From an uncultured Lachnospiraceae bacterium (GTDB lineage Bacteria > Bacillota > Clostridia > Lachnospirales > Lachnospiraceae), in contig CAJTRU010000022.1 in the NCBI GenBank assembly GCA_910579085.1, positions 1-44,217 on the forward strand: a stretch of 44,217 bases of DNA, read 5' to 3'. Positions 8,429-16,519 of the stretch are shown here, piece after piece (positions within the stretch are counted from its first letter, which is position 1; each line of letters starts with the position of its first letter). The position numbers were made by a program, and so were the translations under genes. A model generated the notes under the pieces. That model was not told the origin of the DNA. It worked only from the letters and a program-made list of their open reading frames with translations, and did not search any database.

Positions 8429-9529
8429 TTATGCTAAAACAGTATTTAATGCCTCAAGCATTTCACTGTCTGTTACATCATTGCATATAACTGCATTGCC
8501 CATGCCATTAAGAAGTATAAATTTTATTTTTCCTGCATCCATTTTTTTATCGCTTTTGGAAATGTTTATTATATCTTCTGCTTTTAATCCATCTGCCTTT
8601 ACTGGAAGTTCTAAGTCCTTAAGCACCTGGCATATACCGTTATATTCTGCCTGGCTTAGCATACCCCGCTTCATTGATATATATGCTGCTGCTGCCATCC
8701 CAATAGATACACATTCTCCATGCAGCATTGAAAAATCCTTAAGTTTCTCTATTGCATGTCCAAGTGTATGCCCAAAGTTTAAAACTGCACGTTCCCCTTT
8801 TTCTTCTGGGTCATTTTCTACAACAGCACGTTTAATATTGCAGCTTCCTGCAACAATTTCTTCAAGCACAGAAAGGTCACGTGAATTTATTCCACTATAA
8901 TTATCCTTAATATAGTCCAGATACTTCATATCCCTGATAAGGCCATGTTTTACTACTTCACCAAATCCGGAGTAATACTGTCCGTCTGTCAGTGTAGATA
9001 ACATTGAAACATTGATATAAACAGCGGATGGCTGGTGGAATGAACCTACCATATTTTTATATCCCCTGAAATCTACACCAGTTTTGCCGCCTATACTGCT
9101 GTCAACCATTGCAACAAGTGATGATGGTATCTGTACAACACGTATCCCACGAAGGTATGTTGCAGCAGCAAAACCTGCCATATCCCCTGTAACACCGCCG
9201 CCAAGTGCAGCAATTACATCATTTCTGTCAAAATGTTCTTTAATAAGTTTTTCATAAAAATCTTCTATTGTATCAAGGTTTTTTGACTTCTCACCTGCTT
9301 CAAATGTATAAGAAACTGCCCTGGCTGTATATTCCCTTGCAATACCCATAACAGTATCCAGATAATAACTTCCAACTGTACTGTCTGTAAGTATGCACAG
9401 CTTGCGGTTTTTAAGCCTGAGGCTTTCAAATACAGCAGGAAGCCCGCTAAAATCCTGTTCTATATTTATATTATAAAGAGGTTTGCTATCATAATGTATA
9501 TTAATTAATCTTCCCATAGTTTTTCTCAC
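8429..9529 (-). CDS. aroB: 3-dehydroquinate synthase
   Basis: Second step of the shikimate pathway: converts DAHP to 3-dehydroquinate, NAD- and metal-dependent, cytoplasmic. The NAD-binding region ALGGGVTGDMAGFAAATYLRG, the GGKTGVDF segment, KHGLIRD and the metal-binding NFGHTLGHAIE are all present in order. About 366 residues, normal length. The GTG at 9529 has AGGA 8 bases upstream; an ATG at 9517 is the alternative and removes four residues. It lies 12 bases after divIVA; other aro genes are not in the window, so its place in the division/envelope operon looks like genome-order history rather than function. Confidence 0.95.
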   Translation of the reverse strand: MRKTMGRLINIHYDSKPLYNINIEQDFSGLPAVFESLRLKNRKLCILTDSTVGSYYLDTVMGIAREYTARAVSYTFEAGEKSKNLDTIEDFYEKLIKEHFDRNDVIAALGGGVTGDMAGFAAATYLRGIRVVQIPSSLVAMVDSSIGGKTGVDFRGYKNMVGSFHQPSAVYINVSMLSTLTDGQYYSGFGEVVKHGLIRDMKYLDYIKDNYSGINSRDLSVLEEIVAGSCNIKRAVVENDPEEKGERAVLNFGHTLGHAIEKLKDFSMLHGECVSIGMAAAAYISMKRGMLSQAEYNGICQVLKDLELPVKADGLKAEDIINISKSDKKMDAGKIKFILLNGMGNAVICNDVTDSEMLEALNTVLA

Positions 9530-9541
9530 TCTTCCAATCCT

Positions 9542-10447
9542 TTATTCAGTGTCAATAAATGTAAATGGCGTTGGTGCTTCTGGCTCTTTGGCAGCAGAAT
9601 ACTCACTTCCGTCACTGTTCCATGAAAATTTTTCTTTATCATCCTGGTTTATTTCTTCCAGTCCAGGCTGTTCCATATCTATTTGTTCTGTATTATTTGT
9701 ATTGTTAATATTGTCTTCTTCAGAGTTACTTTCTTCTATATTATCATCTGCATTATTATCTATACTTAATTCTGTAACATGAAGTTTATATGAATCGCTT
9801 TCAAGTAAATCCAGTTGCGCTTTTGCAAGCTTCTTTACCTGGTGGCAGTAATGTTCATAATCCTGTACAAGCTTGATTGCATTTATCCTTATGCTGTCAA
9901 GTTCATCCTGTGCATGGGACTTTATATCTGATGCCTGTCTTTCTGCATCACTAATAATTAAAGCGGCCTTTTCTTCTGCCTCCCTGATGGCAGCACCTGC
10001 CTTTATCTCTGTTTCCCTCTCCAGGGATTCTGCCTTTATTTCAGCTTCCCTTATAATCTGTCCTGATTTTTCTTCTGCTTCCCTGATAGCACATTCTTTT
10101 TCTGCTTTCATTCCGTCTGCTTCTGCTTTTATGTCTTTTATAATTAAATCTGCTTTTTCCTGGGCATCTTTAATAATTTTATCTGCCTGTTCCTTTGCAG
10201 CCTCCTGCGTTTCTGTTGAGGTTTTTTCTGCAAGTATAAGCGCTTTCTGCAAGGTATTTTCCATCTGTTTATAATATTGTATGCCTTCGCTTAATGAAGT
10301 TATCTTTTCCTTTAATGTGCGGTTTTCCCGAAAAAGAGTCTCATAGCTGTCAAGTATGGAAGCCAGAAACTCTTCAGTATCTTTTTTATTATATCCGCTC
10401 ATGGATGTTTTAAGTGTATGGTTCTGTATATCAATAGGTGTAAGCAT
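9542..10447 (-). CDS. divIVA: DivIVA-domain cell division protein
   Basis: Coiled-coil protein that binds curved membrane at poles and septa. The N-terminal DivIVA domain is clear (TPIDIQNHTLKTSMSGYN, then KKDTEEFLASILDSYE). Residues about 60-200 are a long coiled coil with repeated units of the type IIREAEEKA, giving an internally repetitive gene. The C-terminal 90 residues are acidic, Asn/Glu-rich and probably disordered. Length 301 exceeds Bacillus DivIVA (about 164). The ribosome site is AGGAGG. It follows ylmH by 17 bases in the order sepF-yggT-ylmH-divIVA, the classic Gram-positive arrangement. Confidence 0.93.
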   Translation of the reverse strand: MLTPIDIQNHTLKTSMSGYNKKDTEEFLASILDSYETLFRENRTLKEKITSLSEGIQYYKQMENTLQKALILAEKTSTETQEAAKEQADKIIKDAQEKADLIIKDIKAEADGMKAEKECAIREAEEKSGQIIREAEIKAESLERETEIKAGAAIREAEEKAALIISDAERQASDIKSHAQDELDSIRINAIKLVQDYEHYCHQVKKLAKAQLDLLESDSYKLHVTELSIDNNADDNIEESNSEEDNINNTNNTEQIDMEQPGLEEINQDDKEKFSWNSDGSEYSAAKEPEAPTPFTFIDTE

Positions 10448-10464
10448 AATTAAATTACCTCCTC

Positions 10465-11265
10465 TTATATGTATTGTTTAACCGTTATATGATAACGTCC
10501 TTTCTTCGTTACGGACTGGGATACCTCAATCCTGTATTTTCCATATCCCCTTATAGAAATAATATCCCCATCACATATGTTTTTAGAACTTCCTGTACAC
10601 ATACGCCCGTTTAAAAAGACATTTCCTTCTTTTATCAATGCAAGGCTGCCAGAGCGTGATATCCTGGCGGCTGTTGCTGCAACTGCATCAAGGCGCAGTG
10701 AAGGAACACTCCCTTGTATGTCTTTATACTCCTGTATAAGTGCAAGCCCTGCACCATCTATAGTTTCTGTATGGACTGACGTATGCCGTACTTTTGTTAT
10801 ATCCATTAAAAGTGGTGCTTTGTCTTTACAACAGAATATGTAGCCTGTGACTGCACCATTTTCTTCTTTCTTTACAATAATATCCCCAATCTGGCTTCTT
10901 TCAATACCCAGGCCCATTGCAGTTCCCAGATAATCCCTGTGTGTAAGTGCATCACAAAACTTATGGTTTGCAGCACTTATCTTTATGCACTCTATTGGAA
11001 ATTCCCTGTATTCTGGTGTACTGTATAATGCATCTGGCAGAAAACACACCATAACCCTTTCTGCTCCTTTGTACCCGCCATAGGTAACAATATAATTGTC
11101 TGCCAGGCTGTGTGGTATCTTCCTGTCATCAAAAACCCTGTACAGCATATTTGTTTCATTCAGGCCTATAAATCCACTATATACAGGTATTCCACGCTTT
11201 CCAGCAAGCATGTGCAGGTCATATAAATGGCGGTATATAATCTGTTCTTCCTTTGTTAAATCCAT
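10465..11265 (-). CDS. ylmH: YlmH-family S4-domain RNA-binding protein
   Basis: Protein of 266 residues matching YlmH/RqcP2-like proteins: N-terminal two-thirds of alpha/beta fold (CFLPDALYSTPEYREFPIECIKI near residues 75-97 and RDYLGTAMGLGIERSQIGDI near 116-135 are typical), and a C-terminal S4 RNA-binding domain (about 188-250, LRLDAVAATAARISRSGSLALI). Family members bind ribosomes; roles in peptidyl-tRNA handling have been reported for Gram-positive homologues, and the gene usually sits between yggT and divIVA as here. AAGGGG lies 6 bases before the ATG. Confidence 0.9.
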   Translation of the reverse strand: MDLTKEEQIIYRHLYDLHMLAGKRGIPVYSGFIGLNETNMLYRVFDDRKIPHSLADNYIVTYGGYKGAERVMVCFLPDALYSTPEYREFPIECIKISAANHKFCDALTHRDYLGTAMGLGIERSQIGDIIVKKEENGAVTGYIFCCKDKAPLLMDITKVRHTSVHTETIDGAGLALIQEYKDIQGSVPSLRLDAVAATAARISRSGSLALIKEGNVFLNGRMCTGSSKNICDGDIISIRGYGKYRIEVSQSVTKKGRYHITVKQYI

Positions 11266-11329
11266 CTTTTACCCCTTCTGCTGCAAAATACCACCAGCAC
11301 ATTTATTATGCATATGCAGTCCTGCTGTC

Positions 11330-11596
11330 TTAATGTTCCATAATATATGAACATAAACTTCCCAGGTAAAACAGCACTATTAATAATATATATGGACTGA
11401 TATCTGTCCTGAAACATTTAAGTACAGAATGTTTTACAAGTTTTTGTACAGGTGATAATGCTGGTGCTGCCAGCATGTCCACAAAATATTTAAACCAGCC
11501 TGCACCAGGCAGTATATTTTTTAAAAGATATAGTAATACATCTATCTGGAGTACAATAAAAAATATATATAAACAATATGCTATATAATAAAGCAT
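11330..11596 (-). CDS. YggT family membrane protein
   Basis: A small protein (88 residues) with two hydrophobic segments (about 4-27 and 68-85) and the family's intervening loop containing Pro and a basic patch (SPVQKLVKHSVLKCFRTDISPY). YggT/YlmG proteins sit in the membrane beside sepF and ylmH in most Gram-positives, and plastid homologues affect nucleoid and division arrangement; the molecular role is unknown. It begins 3 bases after the sepF stop, so its AAGGAG ribosome site lies inside the end of sepF. A 64-base gap follows before ylmH. Confidence 0.85.
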   Translation of the reverse strand: MLYYIAYCLYIFFIVLQIDVLLYLLKNILPGAGWFKYFVDMLAAPALSPVQKLVKHSVLKCFRTDISPYILLIVLFYLGSLCSYIMEH

Positions 11597-11599
11597 AAA

Positions 11600-12187
11600 T
11601 CAGAACTCCTTGTTTAAAGTAGGAATATTTATTACTTCATCACTTGTTGTCACACTTTTAATATAATCTCCTGATATATCAATATTTTTAGGTGAAAATA
11701 TAAATATAAACCTGGAAACTGAACGCATATTGCCAGCAATAGAATATATACACCCTGATATAAAATCCATAATTCTTTGTGCTTCAACTAAATCCATGCC
11801 CTCAAGGTTTACAACAACAGGCTGTCCGTCTAATAAAATCTGGCAGATTTGCTGTGATTCACCAAAATTAGCTGGTTTGACAATATTCACTTCAACATCT
11901 GATGAGGCTGGATGTATAGGGACTACTTTGCCAGCAGAAGTACGTGGTGATGATTTTCTTGCATTAAATGAAACTGGCTCATCATAATCACTGCCATAGT
12001 CTTTATGTGAATAAGAAGTGCCCTTTTTCTCTTCCCTCTTCTGCTCGCGCTGGATACGCTTTTCCTCACGCTTTAATTCTTTGTCATCATAATCATCATC
12101 ATAGTCATCATAGAATTCGTCTTCATCATAATCATCTTCATCAGTTAATTTTAAGAAATTCATAAACTTATCTAAGCGGCCAGCCAT
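11600..12187 (-). CDS. sepF: Cell division protein SepF
   Basis: FtsZ-binding, membrane-associated septum protein. The N-terminal amphipathic helix (AGRLDKFMNFLKL) is followed by a long acidic Asp/Tyr/Glu run and a charged linker, then the conserved SepF domain (about 110-190) with VNLEGMDLVEAQRIMDFISG and a hydrophobic C-terminus ending FSPKNIDISG. The ATG at 12187 was chosen because GGAGG stands 6 bases before it and the helix begins there; an upstream ATG at 12274 would overlap yggS by 41 bases and lacks support. 195 residues. Confidence 0.94.
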   Translation of the reverse strand: MAGRLDKFMNFLKLTDEDDYDEDEFYDDYDDDYDDKELKREEKRIQREQKREEKKGTSYSHKDYGSDYDEPVSFNARKSSPRTSAGKVVPIHPASSDVEVNIVKPANFGESQQICQILLDGQPVVVNLEGMDLVEAQRIMDFISGCIYSIAGNMRSVSRFIFIFSPKNIDISGDYIKSVTTSDEVINIPTLNKEF

Positions 12188-12233
12188 AATCTCCTCCATT
12201 TCTGCGCCAGTCTGGTACTTTAGCTTAGTACCA

Positions 12234-12926
12234 TTATATCGCAATATTCCTTTCGCCAAAAATTGCTGTTCCAACCCTTATATGTGTTGCACCTTCTTCG
12301 ATTGCAACTTCATAATCATTGGTCATTCCCATTGAAAGAATATTCATGGAAACATTATCAATGTTTTTGCCCGCAATGTCAACAGATAATTCTTTCAAAG
12401 TCCTGAATATCATCCGGTTATTTCCGGCATTTTCCACAAAAGGAGCTATAGTCATAAGGCCTTTTACATGTACATGGGGCAGCCTGGCAATATCTTTTAC
12501 AAGCCCTTCTGCCTCTTCTGTCTTTATGCCGGATTTTGTCTCCTCCTGTGCAACATTGACTTCTACAAGCACATCTGCCTCAAGCCCTTTCTTTACACAT
12601 TCTGCTTCTATTGCTTCTGCAAGATGGAGTGAATCAACAGAGTGGATAAGTGTTGCACGTCCTAAGACATATTTTATTTTATTGGTCTGTAAATGCCCGA
12701 TAAAATGCCATTCTATGTTTTTAGGCAGCATATCATATTTTTCCTTCATTTCCTGTGCTTTGTTTTCCCCAAACTGCCTTATGCCATATTCATAAGCCTG
12801 TTCAACAAGCCTTACAGGCTTTGTCTTGCTGACTGCAACAAGCGTAACACTTCCATAACTGCGCCCTGCCCTGTCACATGCCGCTTTTACCCTTTCTTCT
12901 ACTATTGCCAGGTTCTCCTTAACCAT
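12234..12926 (-). CDS. yggS: YggS-family pyridoxal phosphate homeostasis protein
   Basis: PLP-binding TIM-barrel protein (YlmE in Bacillus) that affects PLP pool and amino acid balance; no enzymatic reaction is established. The PLP lysine is in VAVSKTKP (Lys34). Other landmarks are FGENKAQEMKEK, EWHFIGHLQTNKIKY (72-86), VEVNVAQEETKSG and LSMGMTNDYEVAIEEGATHIRVGTAIFG near the C-terminus. 230 residues, normal. AGGAGG precedes the ATG; 46 bases separate it from sepF and 12 bases from the HlyD-like gene upstream. Confidence 0.95.
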   Translation of the reverse strand: MVKENLAIVEERVKAACDRAGRSYGSVTLVAVSKTKPVRLVEQAYEYGIRQFGENKAQEMKEKYDMLPKNIEWHFIGHLQTNKIKYVLGRATLIHSVDSLHLAEAIEAECVKKGLEADVLVEVNVAQEETKSGIKTEEAEGLVKDIARLPHVHVKGLMTIAPFVENAGNNRMIFRTLKELSVDIAGKNIDNVSMNILSMGMTNDYEVAIEEGATHIRVGTAIFGERNIAI

Positions 12927-12938
12927 TTCTGACTCCTC

Positions 12939-14342
12939 CTAATAAATAATATCATCCTCATTAATCATATCTGGATTTAAAATTATGTGGTCATATGTTG
13001 AAAGCCCAAGTGCTGTATCCTTTGATACAATTGCATATTCACCATTGGAATAAAGCTTTTCAATATGACGGAACTCACAAAAGCCTTTGTTACAGTTATA
13101 AACGCCTTCTAAGTCTGCTGTGCTGGAAAGTTTCATGGACTTGACACCATTTTTTGTTCCCTGCACTATTACAGAGCCTGGCTCAAAAAGTGCAGCATCA
13201 ATATATACTTTCCCTTTTTCTGTCCTGTAATATATACTGGCAGCCTGGAATGTGGTCTCTTTTGTACCATCCTTTTTATATGTCAGTAACATTACACCAT
13301 TACTGCCATCTTCACCGCCTTTTGTTATAAATTTTTCTGGAATTACATAAAATTGCTTCTTAAGAATAGATGAAACCGGAATTTTCAGCCCGTCAGCATT
13401 ATTAAATTCTATCTCTATGTCAAGATACCTGTTGTCAAGGTAACGTATCATATATTTGTCAAAATCAAGTTTTGCATAATATTCCGAATCAATTATAAAT
13501 GTAGAAATATCTGTTACAGTTTCCAGCCCGTCCTTTTTAAATATAACCGGGACTGTAGTTTTGTCACTTACCTTTTTATACTGTTTGTCTGTAAGAGGAA
13601 GTACAACAGACCATTTTTCACTGTTAACAATTTTGTAAATGGCATCTCCTGCATTTGCAGAACCTGTACTTCTAAGCTGTGTCCAGTTATCATTCATATT
13701 TTCAAAGTCTTTTGCTGAAATACTGTCTATTGACAGTTCCTCAAGCCCGTCTGAACAAAATGAGATAATTCCTGGCTTTTTTGCTTTAACCAGTTCAAGG
13801 GAAGAAGTTGATTTCTTTTTCTTCATAACCTTGTCCAGATGTTCTAAAAGGTTTACAGTAGTCATTTTAAGAAGGGTATTGTCTATATTATATTTAAAGT
13901 TTGTAACATTGCTGTATAGTGACAAATCAAAATTATTACGGAAATTTGCGATGTCATTTCTTATTTCCCTTGTATCATCACCAGAAAGTGAAATATCTTT
14001 TGCTTCAACAGATGAAATATCACCTTCAAACTGGCCAGTTTCATCTATTGAATAAACAACAGTGTTTGCACCAAGTTTTGCCCCTTCACCTACATAGTAG
14101 TTTATATAACCCTGTTTCTTTGTTGTAACAAGGGACTCATCCCTTAATACAATGCCTCTTATAATTTCATTATCTGCAATCTGTGTTTCTGTAACTTCGT
14201 ATATCGAAACATGCTCTTTAGTAAAAGACTGTATAAATAAAAAAAGGAGGCATGCAGCAAAAATTATTAAAACTGTACCTGCAAAAAAATGCGGACGTTT
14301 TTTCATTTTTACAACTTTCTTCTTTTGCCTGCGTGCTGCCAA
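12939..14342 (-). CDS. HlyD-like membrane-anchored protein of the division operon
   Basis: A 467-residue protein with a basic N-terminus (about 16 residues), one membrane helix (about 18-37) and a large extracytoplasmic part. The segment ITETQI-like ... GYINYYVGEGAKLGANTVVYSID (about residues 75-97) resembles the lipoyl/biotinyl-like half-motif of HlyD-type periplasmic adaptors; a central coiled region and beta-rich C-terminus follow. No cognate ABC transporter or RND pump is adjacent. The start is a TTG at 14342 with AGGAGG 7 bases upstream. As first gene after a strong promoter, and 12 bases before yggS, it is likely co-expressed with sepF/divIVA. Family assignment is moderate; a scaffold role in division or envelope is inference only. 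Confidence 0.62.
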   Translation of the reverse strand: MAARRQKKKVVKMKKRPHFFAGTVLIIFAACLLFLFIQSFTKEHVSIYEVTETQIADNEIIRGIVLRDESLVTTKKQGYINYYVGEGAKLGANTVVYSIDETGQFEGDISSVEAKDISLSGDDTREIRNDIANFRNNFDLSLYSNVTNFKYNIDNTLLKMTTVNLLEHLDKVMKKKKSTSSLELVKAKKPGIISFCSDGLEELSIDSISAKDFENMNDNWTQLRSTGSANAGDAIYKIVNSEKWSVVLPLTDKQYKKVSDKTTVPVIFKKDGLETVTDISTFIIDSEYYAKLDFDKYMIRYLDNRYLDIEIEFNNADGLKIPVSSILKKQFYVIPEKFITKGGEDGSNGVMLLTYKKDGTKETTFQAASIYYRTEKGKVYIDAALFEPGSVIVQGTKNGVKSMKLSSTADLEGVYNCNKGFCEFRHIEKLYSNGEYAIVSKDTALGLSTYDHIILNPDMINEDDIIY

Positions 14343-14405
14343 AACAAATCCTCCTTCCAGGAACAAAACATCTAACAGATGCAGTCCAGCAAATATAACT
14401 TTTTT

Positions 14406-14434
14406 ATTATAGACCTAATGAAAAACTTTGTCCA
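14406..14434 (-). promoter_or_regulatory. Strong sigma-A promoter of the HlyD-like/yggS/sepF/divIVA operon
   Basis: On the minus strand TGGACA (14434-14429) is 17 bases from TATAAT (14411-14406), 11 of 12 consensus positions. Transcription would start near 14399, leaving a leader of about 55 bases that contains a small CATCT/AGATG hairpin before the TTG start codon. Confidence 0.8.
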
Positions 14435-14611
14435 GCCCATATCACTTTATACATTTTTTAATTATGTGTTCCAGTTAATATTATTACACGCCAGGAAAAC
14501 ATGCCACAAACATAGATTTTGCATACATCAGGTGCAGAAGCGTAATAAAAACATTTTTGCATAAATTAAACATTTTGGGAAATACTCTGTACTGTAGTAT
14601 ACCAAAAATAC

Positions 14612-14633
14612 AAAGCAGCTCTGGCACTGCTTT
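14612..14633 (+). other. Hairpin in the leader of the DUF378 gene
   Basis: AAAGCAG (14612-14618) pairs with CTGCTTT (14627-14633) around an 8-base loop, followed by TTAATAT, 24 bases before the ATG. It resembles a short terminator or attenuator in the leader. A possible weak promoter lies just upstream (TTGGGA at 14575, TATACC at 14598, spacing 17). Confidence 0.4.
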
Positions 14634-14656
14634 TAATATCAAAAGGAGGAGTTTGC

Positions 14657-14860
14657 ATGAAAGTTATTGATTATATCCTGCTGACACTGGTAATTATTGG
14701 TGCTATTAACTGGGGGCTTATTGGCTTTTTAAACTTTGACCTTGTACGTGTTGTATTTGGTGACATGTCACTATTTTCCAGAATAATATATGCAGCCGTT
14801 GGTATTGGCGGCCTGTACGCAATAAGTTATTATGGGCGTATCCATACAGCAAGTGAATAA
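14657..14860 (+). CDS. DUF378 family small membrane protein
   Basis: A 67-residue protein with two membrane helices (about residues 3-24 and 40-60) joined by a short FDLVRVVFGDMS loop. The INWGLIGFLNFDLV motif is the signature of DUF378. Function is unknown. AGGAGG stands 8 bases before the ATG. It is transcribed alone, divergent from the division operon, and followed by a strong intrinsic terminator. Confidence 0.88.
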   Translation: MKVIDYILLTLVIIGAINWGLIGFLNFDLVRVVFGDMSLFSRIIYAAVGIGGLYAISYYGRIHTASE

Positions 14861-14895
14861 AGCATGTGCATAAGCCTTATGGCATCAGAACCAGG

Positions 14896-14930
14896 AGGGG
14901 TAAACCTATATGGTTTACTCCTTTTTGCTT
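14896..14930 (+). terminator. Intrinsic terminator after the DUF378 gene
   Basis: AGGGGTAAACC (14896-14906) pairs with GGTTTACTCCT (14912-14922), 11 bp with one G-T pair, loop TATAT, followed by TTTTTGCTTTT. It overlaps the last codons of the convergent dacF gene. Confidence 0.9.
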
Positions 14931-15946
14931 TTATTCCCGCCCTCCATTGAAAGAAGATAATTCATCTGGTCATAAAGGCTGTATACATCACTTGCATGCA
15001 TAACAGCAGAAATATAGCTGTTTCCATCTGCACCTGTTGAATGTAATATCAGGTTTGAACCTGCCATCTGTGTCGTGCCTGTCTTGCCTCCTGTTACTTT
15101 TACCCCTTCTGGTGCAGTTTCTGAATTAATCTTATATTTTACAGTAGATATGAAATCCATTTCCTTTTTCTGTCCACTGGCGTCTTTATATTTTACTTTA
15201 ACGCTTCCCTTATTTATAATATCAGTAAACTTTGGATAGTCTGAAATAAGCTTGTTAAAAACAAGGTATAAATCATATGTTGTTGTGTAATGGTTATCAT
15301 CATGCAGCCCATGTGGATTTGTAAAATGGCTTCCAACAGCACCAAGTTCTTCCATTTCCTTGTTCATAAGCTTTGCAAATTTACTTGTACTTCCTGATAT
15401 ATGTTCTGCAACCGCTATGCCTGCATCATTGCCAGAATAAACCATTAGCGCATAAAGCAGTTTTTCAAATTTTACTTTGTCCCCTTCATTAAATCCACAT
15501 AGCTTTGCACCATATTCAGTTATATGCGATGCTTCATAACTTATAGTTACAATATCATCAAGATTTCCATATTTAAGCGCAACAAGCGCTGTTACAATTT
15601 TAGTAACACTTGCTGGATACAGTTTTTCATAAATATTACTTGCATAAACCACTTCATTCTTTGTGGCATTTACAAGAAGAACAGAGCCAGCCTGCACGCT
15701 ATTGTTGCTATTATCCTGTCTGCCTGCTGGTATAACACATACATCTTCTGAAAGGTAATCCTGGCAATACCAGTTTTCACCTGACGGCATACCAGCTAAA
15801 GGCATTACCATCCCGCCACTATCCAGGAAATTTTCCTTATCCTTGCCACATCCTGCTGCCAGAACAATAAATGCAGCAGATACGGCAGCAAGTAAACTGG
15901 CGCTTATGGTTTTTCTCTTTGTATTAGTTATTTTATAATTATGCAT
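14915..15946 (-). CDS. dacF: D-alanyl-D-alanine carboxypeptidase, lipoprotein form
   Basis: Serine-type DD-carboxypeptidase (peptidase S11) trimming the terminal D-Ala of peptidoglycan stem peptides. The active motifs are SVTK (Ser113/Lys116), SGN (171-173) and KTG (289-291). Residues 10-33 form a signal peptide ending in a lipobox, LAAGC, so Cys33 is probably lipidated and the enzyme anchored to the membrane; many DacF relatives are instead anchored by a C-terminal helix. There is an odd ribosome site: AGGAG is about 16 bases from the ATG, longer than usual, and no closer start was found. Downstream of mgsA by 44 bases. Confidence 0.9.
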   Translation of the reverse strand: MHNYKITNTKRKTISASLLAAVSAAFIVLAAGCGKDKENFLDSGGMVMPLAGMPSGENWYCQDYLSEDVCVIPAGRQDNSNNSVQAGSVLLVNATKNEVVYASNIYEKLYPASVTKIVTALVALKYGNLDDIVTISYEASHITEYGAKLCGFNEGDKVKFEKLLYALMVYSGNDAGIAVAEHISGSTSKFAKLMNKEMEELGAVGSHFTNPHGLHDDNHYTTTYDLYLVFNKLISDYPKFTDIINKGSVKVKYKDASGQKKEMDFISTVKYKINSETAPEGVKVTGGKTGTTQMAGSNLILHSTGADGNSYISAVMHASDVYSLYDQMNYLLSMEGGNKSKKE

Positions 15947-15990
15947 ATTTATTAAAAAATTACTCCTGCATGCCTGCCAGAACCCTGGAT

Positions 15991-16407
15991 TTATTCTTCC
16001 TGGGTCTGTTCTTTCCTTAAAACTTCACGCCATTCAAGGTCTCCCCTGTCAAGTGCCTTAACAAGCAGTTCTGCGGTTGCAAGGTTTGTAGCAAATGGTA
16101 TATTATATGTGTCGCAAAGATGGATTGAATTATTTACATCAGGCTCATGTGGTTTAGAAGACAATGGGTCCCTTAAAAATATAACCATGTCTATCTGGTT
16201 ATGTTCTATCTGTGACGCAAGCTGCTGCTCCCCGCCAAGATGTCCTGCCAGGTACTTATGGATTGTGAGGTTTGTAACCTCCTCAATAAGCCTTCCTGTT
16301 GTCCCTGTTGCATAAATATCATGTTTGCTTAAAATACCCCTGTACGCTATGCAGAAATTCTGCATAAGGCTTTTCTTGGCATCATGTGCTACTAATCCTA
16401 TATTCAT
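15991..16407 (-). CDS. mgsA: Methylglyoxal synthase
   Basis: Converts dihydroxyacetone phosphate to methylglyoxal and phosphate, a bypass that frees phosphate when sugar phosphates accumulate. The 138-residue single domain shows LVAHDAKK at the N-terminus, phosphate-binding ATGTTGRLIEE (33-43), HLGGEQQLAS and the catalytic-region VIFLRDPLSSKPHEPD. AGGGG precedes the ATG. It lies downstream of rodA in the shape locus, an arrangement common in Lachnospiraceae; there is no mechanistic link visible. Confidence 0.95.
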   Translation of the reverse strand: MNIGLVAHDAKKSLMQNFCIAYRGILSKHDIYATGTTGRLIEEVTNLTIHKYLAGHLGGEQQLASQIEHNQIDMVIFLRDPLSSKPHEPDVNNSIHLCDTYNIPFATNLATAELLVKALDRGDLEWREVLRKEQTQEE

Positions 16408-16468
16408 CTTTTATCACCCCTCTGGTTATTAATAAGAAACTTTTATATCCTTCCCCTTAAATTTTATT

Positions 16469-16506
16469 ATATACAGCAGTATATCCCATAATAATATGCT
16501 GTATAT
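16469..16506 (-). terminator. Hairpin after rodA
   Basis: ATATACAGCA (16469-16478) is the exact inverse of TGCTGTATAT (16497-16506); on the minus strand it follows the rodA stop by 13 bases and is followed by AATAAAATTT. It is a weak intrinsic terminator that may partly separate rodA from mgsA. Confidence 0.5.
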
Positions 16507-16519
16507 GCCAAAATATTGT

